Assembly: GCA_965227905.1 (NCBI GenBank)
Contig: OZ245780.1
Coordinates: 186,001 to 250,000, forward strand
DNA from: CBDDHT01 sp965227905
GTDB lineage: Bacteria; Pseudomonadota; Alphaproteobacteria; Rhizobiales; Methyloligellaceae
Direction: 5' to 3'
Length of the DNA stretch: 64,000 bases
Position 1 is the first letter of the stretch; every line of letters starts with the position of its first letter. Under the pieces are notes generated by a model. The model was not told the origin of the DNA. It made no database searches and was given only the letters and a program-made list of their open reading frames with translations. Shown here piece after piece: positions 27,234 to 35,269 of the stretch. A program made the position numbers and the translations under genes.

Positions 27234-27270
27234 GGCCGAGCGGCGCATACGCGCCGCCCGGCCCTTCTTC
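27234..27270 (+). terminator. intrinsic terminator after the ParB-like gene
   Basis: GGCCGAGCGGCGC (27234-27246) pairs with GCGCCGCCCGGCC (27251-27263) around an ATAC loop, followed by a pyrimidine-rich CTTCTTC tract, 19 bases after the stop codon. Confidence 0.75.
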
Positions 27271-27340
27271 TATTCGTATAGGAATGGCCTCGTGCAATTG
27301 CAGGCCATCAATATGAACTCGGCATGCCGGACATCACGAC

Positions 27341-27658
27341 TCATTGCTCACTTCGATTCTCGCGGCTGTGCCAGATGCGCACCACCACCAGTGCGTCATT
27401 GTCTGAATTGATGCGGTAACGAAGGGCGTAAGCATTCTTGCCGAACGGGACGAACAGCTGGCGATACATCTCGCGCCCATGCATTCGCACACCCAGATAA
27501 GGGCTCGCTATGAGCATTTCGAATCCCTCATCAATCGCCAGCATCGCCTTTTGAGCGCTGCGCGGATTTTCGTCTTTTAGGAATTCGTAGAGACGATCAA
27601 TGTCCTCGGAGGCTTCTGGAAGAACAACCAGCCGCACTGCGGCCGGCCTCATCGGCAA
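27341..27658 (-). CDS. ParE/RelE-family toxin
   Basis: A 105-residue toxin of the RelE/ParE superfamily. It shows the opening LVVLPEASEDIDRLYEFLKD, the central PYLGVRMHGREMY and the closing strand VVVRIWHSRENR, all typical of ParE-like proteins that poison gyrase (or cleave mRNA in RelE). It follows and overlaps its antitoxin by 62 bases, which keeps the antitoxin translated first. Target is not readable from sequence. The pair may stabilise the mobile element. Confidence 0.88.
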   Translation of the reverse strand: MPMRPAAVRLVVLPEASEDIDRLYEFLKDENPRSAQKAMLAIDEGFEMLIASPYLGVRMHGREMYRQLFVPFGKNAYALRYRINSDNDALVVVRIWHSRENRSEQ

Positions 27659-27896
27659 GTCTGTGAAGCCTCCCGCGTACCGTATCCAAAGCTACGCTTC
27701 GGCCGGTATCCAAATAGCGCTGCCACCTGCGCTCATCCTCGGCCTGCTCGACGATCTCTTTTTCCTGCTCATCAACGTGCGAGCGCAGGACATTCTCGGC
27801 AAGCTCATCAAGCGTATAGCCGGATTTGGAAGCCAAAACGCTCAGCCTGACCTGGAGATCGGGAGCAAGATGCAGTGATTTGTCTTTTTCGCTCAT
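27597..27896 (-). CDS. ParD-like antitoxin
   Basis: A 99-residue antitoxin with an N-terminal ribbon-helix-helix-like region (LHLAPDLQVRLSVLASKSG, then LDELAENVLRSHV) and an acidic C-terminal toxin-binding helix (EIVEQAEDERRWQRYL). It is the first gene of the toxin-antitoxin operon and would autoregulate it with the toxin, as is usual for the family. The 62-base overlap with the toxin gene is longer than the common 4-8 bases but the C-terminal residues in the overlap (TVRGRLHRLADEAG) look natural for this group. Confidence 0.83.
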   Translation of the reverse strand: MSEKDKSLHLAPDLQVRLSVLASKSGYTLDELAENVLRSHVDEQEKEIVEQAEDERRWQRYLDTGRSVALDTVRGRLHRLADEAGRSAAGCSSRSLRGH

Positions 27897-28231
27897 AGAT
27901 TTAGCATACCATTCCTGTCAAGAAATTCCAGTTTTCCGGGATTTTTTTGCCGCCTAGCACGCCGAAATCAGGTGGTCGGGCCGATTCTAGCTGGACTTTG
28001 TGATATCCTTTTATCCAGCCTCTAATTTGTTTCATCGCCCTTCTTTGCCTGCCAGCCCCCGAGCATGAACGGCGCACCTGTCGAAGGCGATGGAATCAAA
28101 GAGCGCGGTACAAAGCGTCGCTCGACCAACGCAGCGTGATAGACATCAGCCAGATAGTTGATAGTCTACAATCTACGCAATATATGCCATAAGACTATCC
28201 AACTGAGATACAAGCCGGGGAGACCCCAGTT
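27897..28231 (-). pseudogene. intergenic with a possible gene-tail remnant
   Basis: Between the toxin-antitoxin promoter and the next small gene. On the minus strand a 47-codon open stretch without a start (28165 to stop 28022-28024) reads like the tail of a longer protein (LADVYHAALVERRFVP, then GAPFMLGGWQAKKG). I cannot name the parent gene. The region contains a TAGTTGATAGTCTACAATCTA tract at its upstream end that could be a rearrangement joint. Confidence 0.25.
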
Positions 28232-28504
28232 ATGTGGCGAAGCGTCATCGCGTATATGGTGTTGGCCCTTGCCGCACCGGCGACACAAGCCGGCAATGTT
28301 TCCAAGACATTTTCGAATGTTTCAACACCCGCGCCGCCAAGAAATGTTACTCCGACCTTCAACGATGCACGTGGCACGCGCTTCATCTACGATTACCCTG
28401 CGCCAAAGCCATCATTGGGCCCATCGGGCAGCAACGGAACCCCGAGTCAGGCCATACCGCTGGACCAACCTTTTGTGAGCGTTGGCACTATTACTAATAA
28501 ATAG
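28232..28504 (+). CDS. small secreted hypothetical protein
   Basis: A 90-residue protein with a signal peptide (residues about 4-20, cleavage near ATQAGN) and a Pro/Thr/Asn-rich mature part with no recognised domain. A GGGGAG 9 bases before the ATG supports the start. No Cys in the mature part. Function unknown. Confidence 0.5.
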   Translation: MWRSVIAYMVLALAAPATQAGNVSKTFSNVSTPAPPRNVTPTFNDARGTRFIYDYPAPKPSLGPSGSNGTPSQAIPLDQPFVSVGTITNK

Positions 28505-28546
28505 AGCTTCTTGCAAAATTTCATAGAGAAATGATAATGTATTCGA

Positions 28547-28837
28547 GTGAACGAGCTCGAAAAAATTGAATGTAGGCAAATTTTATTTCTATCTGAAATT
28601 CAGTGTGAAATAGAAATTCGCAAATACTACTGGTCTTGCATGGATATGCTTTCCGAAAATGGCGAGCCCATTCAGCATTTCTATGACAATGTCTATTTGA
28701 CCTGGAAAGATCATATGAACATCAATGATCACTTAGAATCTGCGATACACGCGCTTATTCAGGAAATGGGCAGCGAAGAAAGCTGGCAATACAGAAGTTA
28801 TTTCACCCAGCCGCCGGGATATTACGAGCGAAAATAG
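28547..28837 (+). CDS. small hypothetical protein
   Basis: A 96-residue soluble protein starting with GTG, rich in aromatic and acidic residues (KYYWSCMDMLSENG, YLTWKDHMNIND) and probably helical. It follows the small secreted gene by 42 bases and ends 14 bases short of the convergent gene. AT-rich for this window, so probably foreign. Not recognised. Confidence 0.45.
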   Translation: MNELEKIECRQILFLSEIQCEIEIRKYYWSCMDMLSENGEPIQHFYDNVYLTWKDHMNINDHLESAIHALIQEMGSEESWQYRSYFTQPPGYYERK

Positions 28838-28850
28838 TGGGGCGCACCTA

Positions 28851-30386
28851 TTACCGCCTTCCAATTATTCCAAGCGAAAACGATATACCCGAAATATATG
28901 GGATGGCCCTTACAAAATCACGCTTTGCGTCGGCATAGGATTGCAACGGAGATCTGTCGTTTGCAAAATAGATTGCCGTTTCGGCGAGTTCAGCGCTCAT
29001 TGCGGTAACTGCACGTACAGTGCGCGACTTGCCGAAGAGCTTCGTCATTTTTTTCTTCAATGGCTTATCTGCAAATACTCGCAATCCGCCCGGAGAAAAG
29101 ATAGTGAGCCAAGCTGAAGCCGTAAACATCTCGCTGTTTTTCTGTATGGCCAGCCCAATATCTTGTTCGGTGCGCCAAACACATTCTTGATAGTCAGGCA
29201 GCTTGGCATACTCTTTTCTATCGGCAGGCTCCGACAGTTTGTTTGACAAGAAATTGAGCGCATTTGCTACGCCGACCAATGCTGTTCTGCCGCCACACGT
29301 GGTTTCTGCCGCATGACCGAGCGAAAGAGAATCCACAACACCGTAGAATAGAACGCGGCCGGTCCGATCGCCTCGATAGCGCCTATGCTTCTCATTGAAA
29401 AAATAGACATGCTCAATGATGCCATCTCCGCTTGTCTCAATGGAGAGAGGAACTCTGATACCGTGGGACCTACTGAAGCCGTGCGCCTCAAGTGCAGAGA
29501 AAACATCGTAAGGACTGTATATGCTTTCTCCATTGATCGCAGCAATCCTCATTCCTGGCTTTAGTGGCATACTGTCATCGAAGATGGTCTTGGCGGCCGT
29601 CTGACCTACCTCGACACCAGGTTTAAGAGGTCCATTCCGATCAACCAGCTGGACACCAAGATGGAAGGGATATTGATTGTCTGGATAGTCCTCGCGCACC
29701 TTTATGTCGTTGAGCAATGTCGAGCGCATGGTTCGAGCGAGCCAAGTCGCATTTTGCGCCTTTGATCTCGCTCTAACATTACCCCAGTTGGAAGGCTCGT
29801 TGATGAGGGGGGCGGAGAAGATATGGAATGGGCGCTTGGAATTCTTGAACGGGTCATCCAACTTTATGAATTTTTGTAAGACAGCCTTTTCAGGGCATGT
29901 GGTTGTGGACGCAAGTGCAGCTGTTTTATGCAGAGGGTTTTCAATCACGCATTGGTTTGTTGTTCCATCCCAGCTTATCCTTATCGGATCTATTGAATTA
30001 TAGACATATCGAATCACCTCGTCATTGAGCCGCGCATCGTCAGTGACGGCCCTTATTAGAAGCGTCGTCGAACGATTCGGCTTGTAGAGAGTGTGAGCTT
30101 CACATGCGCCGGCAGGCAACGGGTCAATGGAACGGGCTTCAGAACTGCGATTATAAATTCTGTACAATTGATCATCTTCCAATGGATGATCGCGCTGTTC
30201 GATCAACAGATAATTCAGATCGAAAGGTGTCGTATTGCAGACCTCAAAAGACCGATCTTGAAGGACCAGGAATTGTGCGTATTTGGCCGTTATATTCGGC
30301 GAAACAAAAACGAAGAAGCCCAGGGCCGTGACAGCGAACCAACACAGCCCCAAAATTGCAGAAGTGATTTTCTCAGAAACACGCAT
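28851..30386 (-). CDS. hypothetical membrane-anchored protein with PDZ-like segment
   Basis: A protein of about 511 residues starting at 30386 (reading MRVSEKITSAILGL); a longer TTG-initiated frame to 30437 seems less likely. One N-terminal membrane helix (residues about 8-30) is followed by a domain with paired cysteines (FEVCNTTPFDLNYL, PAGACEAHTLY) that resembles DUF1036-type small domains. A PDZ-like stretch follows near residue 235-280 (PFHLGVQLVDRNGPLKPGVE, then LKPGMRIAAINGESIYSPYDVF). The C-terminus is hydrophobic (YISGISFSLGIIG). No protease catalytic triad is visible. It may be an envelope scaffold; function unknown. Confidence 0.6.
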   Translation of the reverse strand: MRVSEKITSAILGLCWFAVTALGFFVFVSPNITAKYAQFLVLQDRSFEVCNTTPFDLNYLLIEQRDHPLEDDQLYRIYNRSSEARSIDPLPAGACEAHTLYKPNRSTTLLIRAVTDDARLNDEVIRYVYNSIDPIRISWDGTTNQCVIENPLHKTAALASTTTCPEKAVLQKFIKLDDPFKNSKRPFHIFSAPLINEPSNWGNVRARSKAQNATWLARTMRSTLLNDIKVREDYPDNQYPFHLGVQLVDRNGPLKPGVEVGQTAAKTIFDDSMPLKPGMRIAAINGESIYSPYDVFSALEAHGFSRSHGIRVPLSIETSGDGIIEHVYFFNEKHRRYRGDRTGRVLFYGVVDSLSLGHAAETTCGGRTALVGVANALNFLSNKLSEPADRKEYAKLPDYQECVWRTEQDIGLAIQKNSEMFTASAWLTIFSPGGLRVFADKPLKKKMTKLFGKSRTVRAVTAMSAELAETAIYFANDRSPLQSYADAKRDFVRAIPYISGISFSLGIIGRR

Positions 30387-30735
30387 GACGACAAAATCTG
30401 TTTCACCCAAGACTATTGAGGCGCAATTCGGACACAACTACAAGTGTTAAGCTGCGCATTGCCGGAAATTTGAACAATGACGCTAGCATGCCTTTTCGGT
30501 GTACAGATTATTGACTCAAGCAAACTGGGAAAAATCCGGCAGGAATTAATTCGGACCGAGATAAAGCCCGCAAATTTCTGATTTTTCAGACTCGTCTTTT
30601 CTCAAACGCTTACCAGTGCTGGCGACCTTCTTGCCAGTGGCAATCATGTCGCCTTGCCTTTGTCTTCGCCCAGGGTGAAACTTCGAACCTTGGCGATTGT
30701 AGATCGTCTATCCAAAAATATCTGGCTGTAACTGA
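30387..30735. other. intergenic, nothing recognised
   Basis: About 350 bases with no gene, structure or repeat that I can support. Short open stretches on both strands lack starts and ribosome-binding sites. Probably the promoter region of the minus-strand gene ending at 28851 plus DNA downstream of the PIN-domain gene. Confidence 0.35.
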
Positions 30736-31227
30736 TCACCGAGATAGCGCCGCTAATATTCGTCGAACGTCGGCTGCGGGCAGCCGACATCTCGGATGTG
30801 AGTTTATTGTTGATAGAGCCCTATGGAGAGTCTGTGCGTCCGCGACACTCTCGCGATCGAGTTCTTCGATAATCCATAGCACCCCATGCATCTCTACGCC
30901 CTGTCGCTCGCAAAGTCCTCGAAGAGCCCCGTCCCCAGTCAGCAGCGTCCATCGACGAGCTTCAGCAAGCGAGAACGCAAACGTGTCGGGTGTGGAAAGC
31001 ACCTTCACCTCCCGTCGCAAACCGGTTGCCCGTGACAACTCGGCCGGAGAGAGTTCAATGACGTCCAAGCCGAACGACCTAAGCCGGTCGCCCAGTTCAC
31101 CCGCCAGTTCCTTTTTGTAAAGAAGGTCAGGAACGCAAAAATCATAGGGAAGCTCAAACAGCTGCTCGAGAAGCTCGCCTCGATCAAGATCGATTATAAT
31201 CGATGTATCTGAGACAAGGACTGACAA
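30736..31227 (-). CDS. PIN-domain protein
   Basis: A 163-residue PIN-fold protein, a family that is mostly Mg-dependent RNases. Acidic active-site candidates are Asp in VLVSDTSIIIDL, Glu in PDLLYKKELAG, Asp in STPDTFAFSLAEA and Asp in LLTGDGALRG, the usual order for the fold. It begins with TTG, 2 bases after the stop of the HTH-ImmA gene, so it is tightly coupled to it. HTH-metallopeptidase plus PIN pairs act as toxin-antitoxin-like modules in other genomes. Here it may be a toxin or an accessory to the CBASS island. Confidence 0.8.
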   Translation of the reverse strand: MSVLVSDTSIIIDLDRGELLEQLFELPYDFCVPDLLYKKELAGELGDRLRSFGLDVIELSPAELSRATGLRREVKVLSTPDTFAFSLAEARRWTLLTGDGALRGLCERQGVEMHGVLWIIEELDRESVADAQTLHRALSTINSHPRCRLPAADVRRILAALSR

Positions 31228-31229
31228 GA

Positions 31230-32303
31230 CTAGCTAACCGGGTTATCCAACCTTGCGCCCAATTCACAAACCGTAATTCCCAGTAGCTCCGCCGCTCTTG
31301 GTTCGCCAATCATGTTTTCTGCAAGGGCTCGGTAACACAGGCGCTCAAATCTCCTCGGCTCCTCCGATTCAGGCGGGATAGCCCCTGGCTCAGCATATGG
31401 CGGTTTGCGCCATCCTCTCTTATTGAAGAGTTTGAACAGTCTGACAAACGCGCTCTGGTTCAAAATGCCTAAATCCTTACATCGATAGGCAATTGCCTGA
31501 ATGCTCACGCCAAAGCGCTCCTTGAGAGCGACGAGCTCTCCAAGTGAAACAGAGGATCTGTTGGAACCCATTTCGGCTCTCAACGTATCGGCCGGGATCA
31601 GGAACGCGCCTGCAAATCTATGCGCTGCTTTCTCGACCTCTTGCTCGCTTAGGTTGGGCGCCGGATCGATAACCATATGCCCAAGCTCATGAGCAAGCGT
31701 AAATCTCTTTCGCTCTGACCAAGCATCGCATTTTACGACGACAACCCGCGCGGCCATATGGTCTTTGCGCCGGACCTTGGCCGCCAGGCCATCGATGTTC
31801 TCCAAAGCCAGCGATAAGACTTTGATACCTCTTTCTTCAAGAAGTTCCGCCAATTGCGGTATGGGATCATTGCCCAGGCCCCAATCCTCTCGAACCGATC
31901 TGGCTGCATCTTCGGCATCCCTTATATCTAGAACCGGATGAGGGGCACTACGCGGTTTTTCCCAATCTACGCTCTTTAAGTGCAACAGATCCTCAATAGC
32001 CAGATAGCGCTCCAGCAAGTGCACAGAGTTCGCTTCAATCGCGGCTTCCTCACGGGCTGACGTGTTCGGTTTCTTGCGAAACTCTACACCCTCTAGAACG
32101 AGATCGTCGTCACTCAGAAGATACTCTTCTGAGACATCCAGAGCATCCGACAAGGCAAGAAGCACGCCCGAGCGAGGCATATCCTCATTCCGTTCGTATT
32201 TGCCGATCGCTTGCGCCGTGACCATTCCATCAATCTGCGCCGACAGGTCGCGTAGCGACAGCCCAGCTGCAGCACGAGCAATCCGAAGCCTGTGACCGAT
32301 CAT
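31230..32303 (-). CDS. XRE HTH - ImmA/IrrE metallopeptidase fusion
   Basis: A 357-residue regulator. Residues 1-60 are an XRE helix-turn-helix (GHRLRIARAAAGLSLRDLS, then QAIGKYERNEDMP); residues about 120-260 are an ImmA/IrrE zinc peptidase with H205-E-L-G-H209 in LAHELGHM and a downstream Glu in the QEVEKAAHRFAGAFLIP helix. I chose the ATG at 32303, with AGAAAGGGTGG before it, rather than the frame opening at 32396. It is divergent from the CBASS operon across 187 bases carrying repeated half-sites. Some CBASS loci are repressed by a HTH protein (CapH) that is cleaved by a separate ImmA-like peptidase (CapP); here both functions may be one chain. Toxin-antitoxin control with the PIN protein is the alternative. 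Confidence 0.87.
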   Translation of the reverse strand: MIGHRLRIARAAAGLSLRDLSAQIDGMVTAQAIGKYERNEDMPRSGVLLALSDALDVSEEYLLSDDDLVLEGVEFRKKPNTSAREEAAIEANSVHLLERYLAIEDLLHLKSVDWEKPRSAPHPVLDIRDAEDAARSVREDWGLGNDPIPQLAELLEERGIKVLSLALENIDGLAAKVRRKDHMAARVVVVKCDAWSERKRFTLAHELGHMVIDPAPNLSEQEVEKAAHRFAGAFLIPADTLRAEMGSNRSSVSLGELVALKERFGVSIQAIAYRCKDLGILNQSAFVRLFKLFNKRGWRKPPYAEPGAIPPESEEPRRFERLCYRALAENMIGEPRAAELLGITVCELGARLDNPVS

Positions 32304-32319
32304 GGATTCCACCCTTTCT

Positions 32320-32436
32320 GTCAGTTTACAAAAATACCTTATATCCGAACACTTGTAAACCAATCCTTGATAACTTATGTATGGGTAGGACGACATTTCC
32401 GAGTCGCAATTTGACTCGCTCGCAAACTGTAAACCG
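32320..32436. promoter_or_regulatory. divergent promoter with operator-like repeats
   Basis: Between the HTH-ImmA and CBASS genes lie AGTTTACA (32323-32330), TTGTAAACC (32353-32361) and CTGTAAACC (32427-32435), i.e. GTTTAC half-sites in both orientations, and a perfect CGAGTC-N7-GACTCG inverted repeat (32400-32418). Positions flank both predicted transcription starts, as expected for operators of the adjacent XRE protein. Confidence 0.55.
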
Positions 32437-32490
32437 CTGGCTCCTTGAGAAACAAATCAATGGAAGCGGCATGGACAGACGAGAATCGCA

Positions 32491-33396
32491 ATGAACATGC
32501 AATTTGCCGGAGAGCTGCCGCGGGGTATCCAGAAGGTTACAAACCTGCCGAACACGGAATTGGCAGACCTGTGGAAATCCATCATCATTGACGATGATCT
32601 GAAGACGCAACTTTTGTCTCAATCAGTCCTGAACTTCACAGTGCGCCCAAAGGTTGCTCGCTCGGTTCTTCCGCTGCATGGCGTAATTCTGTTGGTCGGC
32701 CCGCCCGGTACCGGCAAGACGTCGCTTGCAAAGGGATTGGCCAACAGAACTGCCGAATCATTCAAAAGTTCAAATTTCCGATTGGTCGAGGTGGAGGCTC
32801 ATGGCCTCACGAGTTCATCCATGGGCAAGACACAGCGCGCTGTCACCGATCTGTTTGCACAAACGGTGTCCGAATTGGCAAGCAGCGGTCCGACTATCGT
32901 TCTCTTGGACGAAGTGGAAACCCTCGCGGTCGATCGATCCAAACTCAGTATGGATGCGAACCCTGTCGACATACATCGAGCGACAGACGCGGTCTTGGTT
33001 CAGTTGGATTTGCTTGCTGAGAGTCACCAAAACCTCCTCTTCGTCGCGACAAGCAATTTCCCTGAAGCCGTCGACAGCGCCTTTGTTTCACGCTCTGACC
33101 TTGTGATGGAAATACCTCTACCAAACGCTGCCGCCTGCCGCAAAATTCTGGAAGATTGCATCGTCGGTCTTGGTGCGACCTATCCGAAGATCGCCAACTT
33201 GATCAGACAGCCTCAGTTCGATGCGTGTGCATCCGAGTTAGTCGGATTGGATGGGCGCACCATCCGGAAGACAGTCGCAAATGCGTTGGCTTCAAACCCG
33301 AAGGTGGCGCTAGAACCCGAAACCGTCACAATGGAGAATATTGCCTCTGCTGCAAAGGCCGCCCGAAAGAACCGTAAGACAAAGGAGGGCAGGTGA
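32491..33396 (+). CDS. cap6: CBASS TRIP13/Pch2-like AAA+ ATPase
   Basis: A 301-residue AAA+ protein. Walker A is GPPGTGKTS with Lys76; Walker B is IVLLDEVE with Asp140/Glu141; sensor 1 is FVATSNF; the HRATDAVLVQLD helix and DSAFVSRSDL segment are typical of TRIP13/Pch2 remodelers. In type III CBASS this enzyme opens HORMA proteins and so switches off the CD-NTase until phage is sensed. It is the first gene of the operon; its TGA overlaps the next ATG (TGATG). It is shorter than eukaryotic TRIP13 but of normal bacterial length. Confidence 0.9.
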   Translation: MNMQFAGELPRGIQKVTNLPNTELADLWKSIIIDDDLKTQLLSQSVLNFTVRPKVARSVLPLHGVILLVGPPGTGKTSLAKGLANRTAESFKSSNFRLVEVEAHGLTSSSMGKTQRAVTDLFAQTVSELASSGPTIVLLDEVETLAVDRSKLSMDANPVDIHRATDAVLVQLDLLAESHQNLLFVATSNFPEAVDSAFVSRSDLVMEIPLPNAAACRKILEDCIVGLGATYPKIANLIRQPQFDACASELVGLDGRTIRKTVANALASNPKVALEPETVTMENIASAAKAARKNRKTKEGR

Positions 33397-33866
33397 TGGT
33401 TACTGTAACCAGAAGAACAGTCCGTAGTTCACCACATCGCGACGCCCTCACGACATGGCAACTCATTGTCGACCTGCTGACTGCAACCAACAAGGGAGCG
33501 CGCGCAGAGTTGGAGAACGTCAGCGGAATAGCCAGCAGTACCATCGCGGACAAAGCCTGCGAAAAATCAGCAATCATCATTTCCTGTGATGGACCGCAGA
33601 CGCGCATCTACTGTTTGTTTGATGACGATGCAATTGATGGTTCTGACGCCAACGAAGATGTCCTAGCGTTTGATCCGCTCAAGGGTGATTGGTCGATCTC
33701 GCTGCCTTGCACTGGCGAAGACCTGTCCTGGGTGCAATCCGCGCTCAAGGACAAAAGCGACCGAATAACCGCCCGGGATCTGAGCGAGAAAAAGCAAGCA
33801 GATGAAAGTTTCTCTCAGTCCCAAGCGGGACTGGAACTGGATGTCGAAGGGTTCCTGAGATCATGA
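33396..33866 (+). CDS. CBASS accessory protein, probable second HORMA (bacHORMA_2-like)
   Basis: A 156-residue protein starting at the ATG overlapping the ATPase stop. Recognisable segments are TTWQLIVDLLTATNKGARAE, IASSTIADKACE and RIYCLFDDDAIDG, LAFDPLKGDWSISLPC and WVQSALKDKSDRITARDL, which match my memory of the smaller HORMA partner found in two-HORMA type III CBASS operons. The C-terminal 35 residues are polar and could act as the closure-motif peptide bound by the other HORMA protein; that is inference. It overlaps the next gene by an ATGA. Confidence 0.65.
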   Translation: MVTVTRRTVRSSPHRDALTTWQLIVDLLTATNKGARAELENVSGIASSTIADKACEKSAIIISCDGPQTRIYCLFDDDAIDGSDANEDVLAFDPLKGDWSISLPCTGEDLSWVQSALKDKSDRITARDLSEKKQADESFSQSQAGLELDVEGFLRS

Positions 33867-34366
33867 CCAGTGTTATAATTTATTCGCGCACACAGTCAGT
33901 CACCTATGTCGCTGACAATATCCTGAAAAGTCTTAAGGACATTATTCGGGAAAGCGGGATGGATCCCAGCAAATTCGTAAATGATACCGAAGTGTATATG
34001 CGCGGCATCAAGACATGGCTTGCGTCGGAACATCTCGAATGCATAACGCTCGAAATATACAATCCTTCGACTGACGAACTGATCAGGCGGTGGGATATCG
34101 AGGTTCGGTATGATTGGTCATCCGGCGATGCAACTTTCTGGACCGATACGGAGCAGCTCAAATGGGCAATCAAGAAAGCTGGCATCGCGCCGTCCTCTGC
34201 CGAATATGATCTGATACTGCACAATAAAACTGGTCGCCCCGACGTCTCCGGCTGGTCGTCCTGCAGTTATCGTTCGACGGATGGAATGGTGCGCCAGAGC
34301 CTTGGCTCCACAATCGAGCACAATGGCCTCGGCGCCTCCGCTTCTTATTGGAGGCATGCCTCATGA
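33863..34366 (+). CDS. cap7: CBASS HORMA-domain protein (bacHORMA_1-like)
   Basis: A 167-residue HORMA protein. It opens with SVIIYSRTQSVTYVADNILK, the family start, and continues with LKDIIRESGMDPSKFV, a beta sheet around LECITLEIYNP and RRWDIEVRYDW, and ends with a safety-belt-like segment (GLGASASYWRH). In type III CBASS the HORMA protein, when closed on a phage peptide, binds and activates the CD-NTase; the TRIP13-like ATPase reopens it. ATGA overlaps on both sides mean tight coupling and balanced stoichiometry. Confidence 0.82.
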   Translation: MTSVIIYSRTQSVTYVADNILKSLKDIIRESGMDPSKFVNDTEVYMRGIKTWLASEHLECITLEIYNPSTDELIRRWDIEVRYDWSSGDATFWTDTEQLKWAIKKAGIAPSSAEYDLILHNKTGRPDVSGWSSCSYRSTDGMVRQSLGSTIEHNGLGASASYWRHAS

Positions 34367-35262
34367 TTACGCTGCCTGAGGCATTCAAGAAATTCAAAAG
34401 TCGTCTGGAGTTGAATGACAAGGAGCAGGCAAACGCGTCGAAGCGCCAAAAGGAAGTGCGTGAGTATTTAGACACGGAATTTAAGATTGACCGGAGCTTC
34501 TTGACCGGAAGCTACGCCCGTTGGACGAAGACGAAACCGCTCAAAGACGTCGACATATTCTTTGTTCTTGGGGAAGACGAACAACATTATCTGGACAAAC
34601 ATCCGGACAAAATTTTGACCGCATTTGATGATGCGCTTGTAGAGAAATACGGCCGCTCAGCTGTTACCAAGCAAAGCCGATCTGTTGGGATCGACTTCGG
34701 AGTTGTTGTAGATGCAGATGACAACACTGATTATCGGGTTGTCAGCGTCGATGCCGTTCCCGCTTTTGTCGATGGCGACAATTACACCATACCCAACAAT
34801 GCTACCGGCAAGTGGATGGGCACAAACCCAGAAATTCACGCTGACAAAGCAACGCAAGCGCATCAGGCCTATTCAAATGAGTGGAAGGGGTTGGTCCGCA
34901 TGGTCAAGTATTGGAATCAAAACGCTCGACATGGCAAGAAGCCAATCAAGCCGTCATTTCTGACCGAAGTGATGGCGATCGAGTGCCTGTACGGCGGGTG
35001 GAGCGGCTCTTTCGAACGCGAGCTTCAAGCTTTTTTCGCCACGCTTCGAGACCGCATCCACGAAGACTGGCCCGATCCAGCCGGCTTGGGCGCACCGGTC
35101 AGCGACCGTATGGATGCGGCTGCCGTGTCGCGAGCACAGTCTATTCTTGATACTGCCAATCGGGACATCGCAAACGCGATAAATCTCACCCGCAGCGGAA
35201 GAAATGGCGATGCACTGAAAGCTTGGCGCGCCTTCTTCGGTCCGAAATTCCCACTTTCATAG
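34363..35262 (+). CDS. CBASS CD-NTase (cGAS/DncV-like nucleotidyltransferase)
   Basis: A 299-residue cyclic-oligonucleotide synthase. Start at 34363 (ATGA overlap, GGAGG 8 bases before). Catalytic elements are the GS motif LTGSYARWTKTKPL with Gly49-Ser50, the Asp62/Asp64 pair in LKDVDIFFVL, and the third aspartate Asp130 in VSVDAVPAF. The C-terminal helical lobe (WKGLVRMVKYWNQNARHG, PSFLTEVMAIECLYGG) follows. Combination with HORMA and TRIP13 genes points to clade C or D enzymes; the exact product (a cyclic tri- or dinucleotide) cannot be read. It would synthesise the second messenger that the downstream SAVED protein senses. Confidence 0.93.
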   Translation: MITLPEAFKKFKSRLELNDKEQANASKRQKEVREYLDTEFKIDRSFLTGSYARWTKTKPLKDVDIFFVLGEDEQHYLDKHPDKILTAFDDALVEKYGRSAVTKQSRSVGIDFGVVVDADDNTDYRVVSVDAVPAFVDGDNYTIPNNATGKWMGTNPEIHADKATQAHQAYSNEWKGLVRMVKYWNQNARHGKKPIKPSFLTEVMAIECLYGGWSGSFERELQAFFATLRDRIHEDWPDPAGLGAPVSDRMDAAAVSRAQSILDTANRDIANAINLTRSGRNGDALKAWRAFFGPKFPLS

Positions 35263-35269
35263 CTGATCC

